DNA of 12,802 bases, from NCBI GenBank assembly GCA_948919095.1, contig CAQYCU010000039.1, forward strand, positions 1 through 12,802, in the 5' to 3' direction. Each line of letters starts with the position of its first letter. Position 1 is the stretch's first letter. A program made the translations under genes and the position numbers. The notes beneath the pieces are model-generated. The model saw only the letters and a list, made by a program, of their open reading frames with translations. It had not been told where the DNA came from and ran no database searches. Origin of the DNA: an uncultured Clostridia bacterium. Its GTDB lineage: Bacteria > Bacillota > Clostridia > TANB77 > CAG-508. Of the stretch, positions 1 through 7,278 are shown piece by piece.

Positions 1-629
1 TAACTTTGCCATTCTTTATCAAAATATTGTAAATATTCATTTTTTTCATTTTGTATTATTATAATTGAATGTCTACTTATATTCATATCCTTATCAATCC
101 TTTTTTGATATCTCTCTTCCTCTGAAAATACACAACCACAATACTTCTGCATATATAATTCTAACTCTTTTGCTTTTTTGTGTCCTTCCCAAAACCCTTC
201 TCTAAAATCTCTATATAAAAATGAAATGCCAAACTCTTTGCTAAGCTTTTCCATATATGACTTAATGAATTCATGGTTTTGATAAATACTATAAAGAAGA
301 GTAGTTGATACAGCATCATATCCATTTTTCTTTGCATATTCAAAAGTTTTTCTAAGTCTCACAGGATAACAATAATTTACGCATCTAGATTTTAAATCAT
401 TGCATACATTTTTGCAAAATTCATCTAAACCATATTCTTCTTCAAATATAGCTTGTACATTTATCCTTTTTGCATATTCTTTTAAACAATCACGTCTTGC
501 TTTGTATTCTATATATGGGTGTATATTAGGATTGTACCAATAAAGTACAGGTTCTATTCCCTCTTTTCTTAAAGTATCAATACAATACACACTACAAGGT
601 GCACAACAAGTATGTAATAATAATTTCAT
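1..629 (-). CDS. queH: Epoxyqueuosine reductase QueH (3' end at or beyond window edge)
   Basis: QueH performs the last step of queuosine synthesis in tRNA: reduction of epoxyqueuosine to queuosine in the cytoplasm. It is the non-homologous, cobalamin-independent replacement for QueG. I translated 209 complete codons from the ATG at 629 down to base 3; the last two bases read TA, so a TAA/TAG stop could be the very next codon. Visible family marks are HTCCAPC at residues 6-12 (Cys8, Cys9), a mid-protein cysteine pair Cys83/Cys87 followed by YPVRL, YQNHE at 116-120, FLYRDFREGF at 137-146, and YCGCVFSEEERY at 163-174 with the Cys164-Gly-Cys166 pair. Family knowledge: N-terminal and central cysteines hold an Fe-S cluster and the CxC pair is redox active. 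A good Shine-Dalgarno (AGAAAGGA at 638-645, 8 bases before the ATG) supports the start. The gene begins 60 bases after the stop of the membrane glycosyltransferase. The central pair is spaced CxxxC here, whereas CxxC is the form I recall. Confidence 0.93.
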   Translation of the reverse strand, partial: MKLLLHTCCAPCSVYCIDTLRKEGIEPVLYWYNPNIHPYIEYKARRDCLKEYAKRINVQAIFEEEYGLDEFCKNVCNDLKSRCVNYCYPVRLRKTFEYAKKNGYDAVSTTLLYSIYQNHEFIKSYMEKLSKEFGISFLYRDFREGFWEGHKKAKELELYMQKYCGCVFSEEERYQKRIDKDMNISRHSIIIIQNEKNEYLQYFDKEWQS

Positions 630-637
630 TTTATTAG

Positions 638-645
638 TCCTTTCT
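638..645 (-). promoter_or_regulatory. Ribosome binding site of queH
   Basis: The minus strand reads AGAAAGGA, then 8 bases, then ATG at 629. This supports the chosen queH start. No preQ1-type aptamer is recognisable in the 60-base gap upstream. Confidence 0.7.
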
Positions 646-689
646 ACCTTATAAAAACTGTCATAATTAATACACTATACATGTATTCC

Positions 690-2387
690 TTATTCCTTAT
701 AATACACATTATATAAATTTATTTCTCCAAATTTTTCCAAATTTCCTTCAACATAATTTATTACTTCTTTGGGAGACTGCCAATTTAGTTTTTTCTTATC
801 CTTTTTGGTAAGGTATATAGTTTTACTTGAATTTTTTATATCATTTATTATACCTTCTTCACCATCTTTTCCAATATTACCTTTTAAAAACATATCATAG
901 TTTTTATGATATCTATCCAGTGGTATATCTATCACTGAAGCCTCAGCATCAAGTATTATTACATTTATTTTTCTTTTTTCTGCAGTATTTATTAAATTCC
1001 TAACATCATTTATTCTATTCTCAATATAGTCTGAAACTATTATGTTTTTATAGTGATTAATATTTTTATCTGTGTTATTATTAAAAATGTATTCATTTAA
1101 TTCAATATCTATATAATTTATGCCAACATACAAAATTGCAATAATAATTGTAGCTTTTACTGCAGTTGCTAATGTTTTATATATTTTACTTACTATGCCT
1201 TTTTTATTTTTAATCTTATTACTTACTTTTAAAAATATAAATTTTAATATCTGGGCTACTACATATACACATTGAATTATTAAAGGAAGCATCGCAATAT
1301 AAAAATGTGTTTTATCCGCTATTGGATATAATACTATCAGCATTATTACCGAATATGCTGTCATTATTTCAAGTCTTCCAACTATGTGTATTGGAATTTT
1401 CTTTTTCTTTTGAATTGAGTTTATAATAAACGCAACCAAAATTAACATTAGGAAAATTGGTAATATTATTGCAAAAGTTTTTAACATTATATCTTCACTC
1501 TTAAATAAACTTTTATATGAAATTGAATTTGAAAATGTTTTTATTCCCAATATCGCATATTCTATAAAATATTTTATACTTCCTGATACAATTAAAAAGC
1601 CTATGAAATCCATTACTGGAATTAACATTCCTATTATTCTAACAAAGGCGTTTTTTATGTATTGCTTAAAATCTTCTTTATTAATTACAAATAATAATGG
1701 CGCAAGAAGTGACCCTAATAGTACAAATGCTCCTACTGTTTGTTTTGTACATATAGCAATTCCAGCAAGAATACCTATTATTAAATTGTATCTATTATCT
1801 TTTATAATTGCAAAATTTATATTTTCTTTTTCATTTATATTTTGAATTACTTCATTTTTATTATCAACTATTGGTGTTGTTTCTAATTTTCTTAATTCTA
1901 AATATTCAATTACTAATGTTATTAAAAGTACTACAAAATTATAATCTAACATAAAGTTTTTATAGTATATGTATAAAATAAATCCTGATAAAATAAAACT
2001 TATTGTTTTATTTTTTAGTAATTGCTTCAATATTATATATGTCATAAATATTATAGCTGTTGAAATTAATGCTGTTATAATTCTAAAAACAATTAGTTCA
2101 TCAGTCGTTAATTTTAGTATGATTGCAACTATCGTTGGAAGCATAGGTGTTGTTATCATACTTATATCTTTATACGGAATTAGTCCATTTGCTATTTGCC
2201 TTGCTGTATTATAATTCCATAATTCATCTAAATTACTTACTGGTTTTGCTAATATTCGACTAAATATTAGTGTAAATACAAAAGCTAATATTATAGCATA
2301 TAATAAATACTCCAGAATTTTGTTTTTCTTCATCCATTTATCCTTCTTTAGGTCAAATTTATATTGTAGTCTTTCTTTATTCTCCAT
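690..2387 (-). CDS. GT-C membrane glycosyltransferase (GT39/RgtA-D-like), third copy
   Basis: This is a polytopic membrane protein of 565 residues (547 if the internal start is used), probably a GT-C enzyme that takes sugar from a polyprenyl-phosphate donor and works on the outer face of the membrane. After a charged cytosolic N-terminus and a first membrane helix (about 25-45) comes an acidic DE pair at 54-55, then GLIPYKDI at 68-75, the position where GT-C enzymes carry a catalytic acid in the first outer loop. About ten to twelve hydrophobic segments follow, and a soluble tail of about 120 residues (from about 445) ends the protein. It lies between ruvB and queH, and its longest frame overlaps the ruvB 3' end by 11 bases, so it is probably translated with ruvB. 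The start is uncertain: the ATG at 2387 has only a weak AGGG upstream, while ATG 2333 (residue 19) has a good GAAGGA 7 bases before it. Substrate and acceptor are unknown. No dedicated GT2 partner adjoins it. Confidence 0.75.
   Translation of the reverse strand: MENKERLQYKFDLKKDKWMKKNKILEYLLYAIILAFVFTLIFSRILAKPVSNLDELWNYNTARQIANGLIPYKDISMITTPMLPTIVAIILKLTTDELIVFRIITALISTAIIFMTYIILKQLLKNKTISFILSGFILYIYYKNFMLDYNFVVLLITLVIEYLELRKLETTPIVDNKNEVIQNINEKENINFAIIKDNRYNLIIGILAGIAICTKQTVGAFVLLGSLLAPLLFVINKEDFKQYIKNAFVRIIGMLIPVMDFIGFLIVSGSIKYFIEYAILGIKTFSNSISYKSLFKSEDIMLKTFAIILPIFLMLILVAFIINSIQKKKKIPIHIVGRLEIMTAYSVIMLIVLYPIADKTHFYIAMLPLIIQCVYVVAQILKFIFLKVSNKIKNKKGIVSKIYKTLATAVKATIIIAILYVGINYIDIELNEYIFNNNTDKNINHYKNIIVSDYIENRINDVRNLINTAEKRKINVIILDAEASVIDIPLDRYHKNYDMFLKGNIGKDGEEGIINDIKNSSKTIYLTKKDKKKLNWQSPKEVINYVEGNLEKFGEINLYNVYYKE
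2341..2346 (-). promoter_or_regulatory. Strong internal Shine-Dalgarno suggesting start at 2333
   Basis: The minus strand reads GAAGGA 7 bases before the ATG at 2333, which is codon 19 of the membrane glycosyltransferase. It is better placed and stronger than anything before the ATG at 2387. If it is used, the protein starts MKKNKILEYLL directly before the first membrane helix, and the overlap with ruvB becomes a 43-base gap. Confidence 0.45.
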
Positions 2388-3381
2388 TATACGTATACCC
2401 TAAATGTTCATATGCTTTAGGTGTAGCAATTCTTCCTCTTGCTGTTCTTGATATAAAACCTATCTGCATCAAGTATGGTTCATATACATCTTCAATAGTT
2501 GATACTTCTTCTCCTAATGTTATTGCTAAAGTCTCAGCTCCAACAGGTCTTCCTTGGTATTGTACAATTAACGCTGTAAGTAATCTTTTATCAAGTTCAT
2601 CTAATCCTAGGTCATCAATGTCAAGTTTATTTAATGCAATTTTGGCAATTTCAGTTGTTATGTCTCCATTGCCTAATACAAGCGCATAATCTCTAACTCT
2701 TTTTAATAACCTATTTGCAATTCTAGGTGTTTTTCTTGACCTTTTTGCAATCTCTCTTGAAGCTTTCTCATCTATTTGTATATTTAAGATATTTGCTGAC
2801 CTTTTTATAATGGCTGTCAAATCATCTTCATTATATAATTCTAATCTCTCGACTATTCCAAATCTATCACGTAGAGGTGTTGTTAATGAGCCTGCTTTTG
2901 TTGTAGCACCTATTAAAGTAAATGGTGGTAAATTTACTCTAATTGATTTTGCTGTTGGTCCTTTTCCAATTATTATATCTAATATATAATCTTCTAAAGC
3001 TGGATATAATATTTCTTCTATATTTTTATTTATTCTATGGATTTCATCTATAAATAAAATATCATATTCCATAAGTCCTGTTAGAAGAGCTGCTAAATCT
3101 CCTGGCTTTTCTATTGCTGGACCTGAAGTAATTTTTATATTAGAGCCCATTTCATTTGCGATTATATTTGCAAGTGTTGTTTTTCCTAATCCTGGAGGCC
3201 CGTAAAGTAAAACATGGTCTAAAGCTTCTTCTCTTTTTTTAGCAGATTCAATATATACTTTCATGTTTTCTTTTACTTTACTTTGCCCTATATATTCTTT
3301 TAAAAACTGAGGTCTTAAAATATTCTCCTGCTTCTCTTCGTTTTCATTTCTTATTTCTGGCTTTGTTAGTTCACTACTCAA
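2377..3381 (-). CDS. ruvB: Holliday junction branch migration ATPase RuvB
   Basis: RuvB is the hexameric AAA+ motor that, loaded by RuvA, pumps DNA through Holliday junctions during recombinational repair. With a TTG start at 3381 the protein has 334 residues, normal for the family. In order: LRPQFLKEYIGQ at 22-33, Walker A GPPGLGKT at 61-68, Walker B LFIDEIH at 109-115, sensor 1 GATT at 158-161, arginine finger region LRDRFG at 170-175, sensor 2 TPRIANR at 218-224, and the C-terminal winged helix with QGRPVGAETLA at 276-286 and RTARGRIAT at 312-320. All key residues are present. The frame stays open to a TTG at 3429, but the extra 16 residues do not look like RuvB, and a strong AGGAG stands just before the TTG at 3381. 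The ruvA gene is not adjacent: the upstream gene is the TagO-like transferase. The 3' end overlaps the longest frame of the next gene by 11 bases. Confidence 0.97.
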   Translation of the reverse strand: MSSELTKPEIRNENEEKQENILRPQFLKEYIGQSKVKENMKVYIESAKKREEALDHVLLYGPPGLGKTTLANIIANEMGSNIKITSGPAIEKPGDLAALLTGLMEYDILFIDEIHRINKNIEEILYPALEDYILDIIIGKGPTAKSIRVNLPPFTLIGATTKAGSLTTPLRDRFGIVERLELYNEDDLTAIIKRSANILNIQIDEKASREIAKRSRKTPRIANRLLKRVRDYALVLGNGDITTEIAKIALNKLDIDDLGLDELDKRLLTALIVQYQGRPVGAETLAITLGEEVSTIEDVYEPYLMQIGFISRTARGRIATPKAYEHLGYTYNGE

Positions 3382-3384
3382 AAT

Positions 3385-3396
3385 CTTCCCTCTCCT
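3385..3396 (-). promoter_or_regulatory. Ribosome binding site that fixes the TTG start of ruvB
   Basis: The minus strand reads AGGAGAGGGAAG, followed by ATT and then TTG at 3381. The AGGAG core is 10 bases from the TTG. The protein starting there begins like other RuvB proteins (a short acidic leader before LRP...EYIGQ), which makes TTG 3381 the likely start rather than TTG 3429. Confidence 0.75.
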
Positions 3397-3427
3397 AATT
3401 TTGAAAAGAATTGCTATTTTACTAGGC

Positions 3428-3490
3428 AAATTTTATTAAAAAGGCAAAGGCGCATATTTTTTATATGTAACTGCGTTTTTAATAAAATTT
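3428..3490. repeat. 63-base quasi-palindrome with perfect 15-base arms
   Basis: The plus-strand left arm AAATTTTATTAAAAA (3428-3442) is exactly complementary to the right arm TTTTTAATAAAATTT (3476-3490). The 33-base centre can pair further: GCA (3445-3447) with TGC (3472-3474), and CATAT (3453-3457) with ATATG (3463-3467) around a five-T loop. It lies wholly between the tagO-like stop and the ruvB start. It could be an AT-rich bidirectional terminator (A-tract, hairpin, T-tract), an mRNA-stabilising hairpin, or a small dispersed palindromic or MITE-like element. It lacks the strongly GC-rich stem of a classical intrinsic terminator. I found no second copy in this window. Confidence 0.7.
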
Positions 3491-3526
3491 AACGACGTAA
3501 AATACAATTATCTTCAAAATCAATAA

Positions 3527-4636
3527 TTATTTTAAATCTTCCTTCTTAACACGCTTAAGACGTATATTCTCTCTAATAACTGCACGTTTATACTTCTTAA
3601 TTTCTTTATATCCAAATGCCATTATAGCTGCTATAATAAGCATAAATGAAAGTGATTTCCATATTCCCTCATCTATCAATATAATTGATAAAAGTCCTAA
3701 TGTTGTACTTGCTGCATATAAAATTGCAACAGCTTGTTTTTGAGTGTATCCTTTTTTCATTAATCTGTGATGAAGATGACCTTTATCAGCACTAAATACA
3801 GCTTTTAGTGACTTTCCTCTCACTATCCTTCTAATTATTGCAAATAACGTATCAAATATAGGAAGCCCTAAAACAAGTATTGGCGCAATTAATACAAATA
3901 AAGTTACTGTTTTTGCAACACCAAGTATTGAAATTACTGCTAGTGCGAAACCTAAGAATTGAGCTCCGACATCACCTATAAAAGTTTTAGCAGGATGCAT
4001 ATTATATGGCATAAAACCTACTATTGAACCTGCTAACGCTGTAACTAATATTATTGAAATTAGTGGTGAATAATTTGCTGTAAATATTATTAATAAAAAT
4101 AAGCATGATATCAATGTTATCCCTGAAGATAATCCATCTAGTCCATCTATTAAATTTATTGCATTTGTTATCCCAACTATCCAACCAACAGTTAATATAA
4201 AACTTAATATATCAGGTATTTGCATTCCATTTATTACATCAATTCTAATTCCTGCCACATATATAATAATTGCCGCTATAACTTGTACACTTAATTTTAT
4301 ATATGGTTTTAAATTTTTTATATCATCCAAATAAGCAAATATTCCAATAATGATTATCCCTAGCAAAAATCCAAGTAATTTTACTTTATAATTATCCATA
4401 TCATTTAGTTCTAATTTATTTTCAATACACATTGTTATTGTTAAATATAAAGCTGATACAATAAACCCTGCAATTACAGCAATTCCGCCTATTCTTGGTA
4501 CAGGTTTATTGTTAATGTTTCTGTTGTTTGGAACAGTTAAAGCTCCAACTTTTCTAGCCAATTTTATTGTATATGGTGTTCCTATAAATGCTGTAACAAA
4601 TGCTAGTAAAAATGCTATTGCAATATCTCCCCACAT
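3527..4636 (-). CDS. tagO: Undecaprenyl-phosphate sugar-1-phosphate transferase (TagO/WecA/MraY family)
   Basis: This integral membrane enzyme starts a cell-surface glycan by moving a sugar-1-phosphate, usually GlcNAc-1-P from UDP-GlcNAc, to undecaprenyl phosphate on the cytoplasmic face. It has 369 residues and about ten to eleven hydrophobic helices. Family motifs appear in the usual order: PRIGG at 47-51, LDD at 103-105 (the Mg-binding acidic pair), NAINLIDGLDGL at 158-169, FIGDVG at 219-224, and the cytoplasmic GHLHHRL at 286-292 that separates TagO/WecA types from MraY. The C-terminus is very basic (344-367). A perfect AGGAGG lies 4 bases before the ATG. It follows two GT2/GT-C modules, with a 63-base gap that contains a possible promoter, so it may have its own transcription. 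It is most probably the lipid-carrier initiator for the polymer exported by the ABC permease at the right end. The symbol follows Gram-positive usage; the sugar specificity is inferred. Confidence 0.92.
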   Translation of the reverse strand: MWGDIAIAFLLAFVTAFIGTPYTIKLARKVGALTVPNNRNINNKPVPRIGGIAVIAGFIVSALYLTITMCIENKLELNDMDNYKVKLLGFLLGIIIIGIFAYLDDIKNLKPYIKLSVQVIAAIIIYVAGIRIDVINGMQIPDILSFILTVGWIVGITNAINLIDGLDGLSSGITLISCLFLLIIFTANYSPLISIILVTALAGSIVGFMPYNMHPAKTFIGDVGAQFLGFALAVISILGVAKTVTLFVLIAPILVLGLPIFDTLFAIIRRIVRGKSLKAVFSADKGHLHHRLMKKGYTQKQAVAILYAASTTLGLLSIILIDEGIWKSLSFMLIIAAIMAFGYKEIKKYKRAVIRENIRLKRVKKEDLK

Positions 4637-4671
4637 AGTTCCTCCTAATAATTTTGTTATATAATATCATA

Positions 4672-4677
4672 ATTATA
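4672..4677 (-). promoter_or_regulatory. Possible -10 element before the tagO-like gene
   Basis: The minus strand has an exact TATAAT at 4677-4672, 35 bases before the ATG. A second AT-rich -10-like run (ATTATATAA) follows it closely. No good TTGACA is found 16-18 bases upstream; the best nearby is TTAACA with a 20-base spacer. In such AT-rich DNA a chance match is easy, so this is only a candidate for a separate promoter. Confidence 0.3.
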
Positions 4678-4699
4678 GCTAAAAATCTAGTATTTAATG

Positions 4700-6307
4700 T
4701 TAATATAATATATAGTACATATTGTTAAATATTTCCATTTCAAATTTATATGTTTTTACCATTACTCTTGCCTTTTCATAGTTTGTTGTAACATATATAT
4801 CTTTAGTATTACAATTATTTATATCTATTGGTCTTCCATCATAATTATTATATCCTGTTACTTTAACTCCAGTAATTACTTTGTTTTCATTAAATTCTTC
4901 TGGAGGTATTTTATTTGCATATAAATTGTAGATATATAAAATGTTATCAGCATGTATCATTCTTCCTTCGAATTTATTTAAATATGTCATTAATTCTACT
5001 GCACTATTATCCCAAAACGGTTTATAATCATTTACGTGGTCAATAAAATACGATTTGATAAATAGCATAAATGCTGTTAAATATGCTATCAATAATCCAT
5101 AAAATACAATTTTTATATTTTTATATAAATATCTTAATGTCACTAATTCAAAATATGTTGCTGATATGTATATTCCATTTAATCTGTTTGCATTAAGTTT
5201 TGTAAATAGTGCAAGTATTAGGTTTGATGCAAATATTAATAGCATAATTATGTCAAGGTCTATGTTAATACTCTCTTTTTTCTTTAACGTCCATTCTTTA
5301 GTTTTTATCTCTTCTTTTTTATTATTGCTTTTTTTTATCATACTCGTGATAGTTATTCCAAGTCCAATAATCATTGCAACTGTTCCAAAATAATATAATG
5401 TTCCAAATTCTTCTAACGAATTATAGTTTAGTATGTCACACCATAATACTTCTTTTAAAGAGCCTAAGTTTGTAAAAATATCTGCAATATCTAAATCACT
5501 ACCTCTATAAAATAATAGTTTTGGAATTGTTATAAATGAATTTATCTCTTCTATCCATCCATGTTGTACCATCAGCATTAATATTAATGGTAATGCTAAA
5601 ATAAATAATGGAACTATAAAAACTATTATTTGTGATATTTTTATTTGTTTTTTTCTTATTAGATATAATAACATTAATAATAGAAATATTGGTATTATAA
5701 TATAACTAATTGCATATGTGTATAACGTAATTCCAAATATTAGCCCTGATATTGCAAACTTTAACAATTTATGTTTGTTTGCTTTTATTGCCTTTACTAA
5801 TGAATATATTGAGAACAATAACAATGGTGATAAAAGATAAGATTCTAGTGCCCATCTTGATTTCATTATATGCCAGGGTGATATAGTTACTAAGAGCATA
5901 AATAGTAATGCTTCTTTTTTACTTCTAAATTCTTTTACTAATAAATAGCACACAACTATTTCTATAATACTTAGTATTAGTGCTGGAAGTCTCATTGTAA
6001 AATAATTATTTACTTTAAACAGTTTTAATATAAATGCATTTAAATATGTATATAGTGCATTTTGTCCATCTCCAAAGTTTATAAAGTATACTGGATTTTT
6101 CTTACAAAATCTGTCTACCCCATAATTTGCAATATAATATGCATCCATATTCATTCCTGCTTCATCACAATCAATTCCACTAGGTACTTCACCTAGTTTA
6201 TAGGTGTTTAGTAAAACTGCTAATGCTAATATGATGGCAAAAAATACTTTATAATTTTTTTCAACGAATTCTCCAAAATCACCAGTTACTTTTTCTACTT
6301 TTTTCAT
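4700..6307 (-). CDS. GT-C membrane glycosyltransferase (GT39/PMT-like), module 2
   Basis: This is a 535-residue polytopic membrane protein, probably a polyprenyl-phosphate-sugar-dependent glycosyltransferase acting outside the membrane. After one N-terminal helix (about 20-36) comes the outer-loop acidic motif GIDCDEAGMNMD (44-55; Asp48-Glu49 the likely catalytic pair), then GDGQNALYTYL at 79-89 and SPWHIMKSRW before a run of helices. This is the layout of GT39/ArnT-like enzymes. A charged, Lys-rich cytoplasmic loop (about 330-355) splits the membrane part. The last 110 residues or so are soluble and probably extracellular. The gene starts 17 bases after the stop of a GtrB-like GT2, which is the natural supplier of its lipid-linked sugar donor. 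AAGGGA precedes the ATG. The sugar and the acceptor cannot be read from the sequence. Confidence 0.82.
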   Translation of the reverse strand: MKKVEKVTGDFGEFVEKNYKVFFAIILALAVLLNTYKLGEVPSGIDCDEAGMNMDAYYIANYGVDRFCKKNPVYFINFGDGQNALYTYLNAFILKLFKVNNYFTMRLPALILSIIEIVVCYLLVKEFRSKKEALLFMLLVTISPWHIMKSRWALESYLLSPLLLFSIYSLVKAIKANKHKLLKFAISGLIFGITLYTYAISYIIIPIFLLLMLLYLIRKKQIKISQIIVFIVPLFILALPLILMLMVQHGWIEEINSFITIPKLLFYRGSDLDIADIFTNLGSLKEVLWCDILNYNSLEEFGTLYYFGTVAMIIGLGITITSMIKKSNNKKEEIKTKEWTLKKKESINIDLDIIMLLIFASNLILALFTKLNANRLNGIYISATYFELVTLRYLYKNIKIVFYGLLIAYLTAFMLFIKSYFIDHVNDYKPFWDNSAVELMTYLNKFEGRMIHADNILYIYNLYANKIPPEEFNENKVITGVKVTGYNNYDGRPIDINNCNTKDIYVTTNYEKARVMVKTYKFEMEIFNNMYYILY

Positions 6308-6324
6308 TGTTAATCCCTTTTTTA

Positions 6325-7263
6325 TTAATCTATATTAATAGTCTTTTTTACAATATACTGTGGTCTATCTTTTGCTTCATCATAAATTCTAGCTATATAT
6401 TCGCCTATCATCCATAATGATATTAAAATCATTCCTCCTAAAAATGTCATTGTACACATCATTGATGTCCATCCAGCTGTTAGGTTGTTCCATTTAAATG
6501 TATATGATAAAATTGAATATAATAAAATTGCTATTGAAACTATCACTGAAAATATTCCAAATCCCCCAACAATTTTTAATGGCTTTGTTGAAAAGCTTAT
6601 AATTCCATCACTCGCAAGTTTTAGCATTTTCTTTAATGGATATTTAGTTTCTCCTGCAAAACGTTCTTTTCTTTCATATTCATACGCATATTGATTAAAT
6701 CCTACCCAACTAAATAGTCCTCTTAAAAATTTATTATGTTCAGGAAGAGAATTTACAACATCTACAACTTTTCTATCAACTAATCTAAAATCTCCTGTAT
6801 TTTTTGGAATATCTATGTCTGATAATTTATTTATTGTTGTGTAAAATGCTTTAGCTGTTAACAATTTAAATGCAGATTCTCCATCACGTTTCTTTCTTTT
6901 TCCATAGATTACTTCATACCCATTTTCCCATTCTTTTAACATATCAGGAATAAGCTCTGGTGGGTCTTGCAAGTCTGCGTCCATTATTACAATGGCATCT
7001 CCTGTTACATATTGAAGTCCAGCAGTTACGGCTGCTTGATGTCCAAAGTTACGTGAAAATGATATTACTTTTATATGCTTGTCTTTTTTTGCTTGCTTTT
7101 CTAAAATCTCTAAAGTTTTATCTTTTGAACCATCATTTACATAAATAATTTCATAATCATATTCATTTTTTAATCCTTTTAAAACTTTTGTTACTCTTGC
7201 TGTACATTCATCTGCAACTTGTTCTTCATAATACATTGGTATAACTACTGATACTTTTTTCAT
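6325..7263 (-). CDS. GtrB/DPM1-like GT2 polyprenyl-phosphate glycosyltransferase, module 2
   Basis: This enzyme likely transfers a hexose from a nucleotide sugar to undecaprenyl phosphate on the inner membrane face, making the donor for a GT-C enzyme. It has 312 residues: a GT-A catalytic domain at 1-225, then two C-terminal membrane helices (about 231-253 and 266-289), the typical GtrB arrangement. Seen motifs are VIPMYYEE at 7-14, VNDGS at 42-46, the metal/nucleotide site DADLQDPPE at 95-103, TGDFRLVDR at 156-164, and RFAGETKYPL at 201-210 next to the membrane. AAAGGA stands before the ATG. Its paralogue lies about 1.5 kb upstream (8823-9767) with the same motifs, and the gene is followed at 17 bases by a GT-C partner. 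The ligated sugar (Glc, Gal, GlcNAc or other) is not predictable here. Confidence 0.9.
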   Translation of the reverse strand: MKKVSVVIPMYYEEQVADECTARVTKVLKGLKNEYDYEIIYVNDGSKDKTLEILEKQAKKDKHIKVISFSRNFGHQAAVTAGLQYVTGDAIVIMDADLQDPPELIPDMLKEWENGYEVIYGKRKKRDGESAFKLLTAKAFYTTINKLSDIDIPKNTGDFRLVDRKVVDVVNSLPEHNKFLRGLFSWVGFNQYAYEYERKERFAGETKYPLKKMLKLASDGIISFSTKPLKIVGGFGIFSVIVSIAILLYSILSYTFKWNNLTAGWTSMMCTMTFLGGMILISLWMIGEYIARIYDEAKDRPQYIVKKTINID

Positions 7264-7278
7264 TTACTTTATTCCTTT

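Noticed and set aside
161..343. 60-codon minus-strand reading frame
   Set aside because: It lies in another frame inside queH, which translates cleanly across the region with all its family motifs.
677..686. Perfect 10-base palindrome ATACATGTAT upstream of queH
   Set aside because: It is short and easily found by chance in AT-rich DNA, with no second half-site or promoter clearly tied to it.
630..689. Possible preQ1 riboswitch before queH
   Set aside because: The 60-base gap has no recognisable preQ1-I aptamer pattern (GC stem, C-rich loop, A-rich tail), and queH acts after the steps usually controlled by it.
1603..2214. Two plus-strand reading frames of about 80 codons with hydrophobic products
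   Set aside because: They mirror the membrane helices of the GT-C gene on the minus strand; hydrophobic antisense products are expected there.
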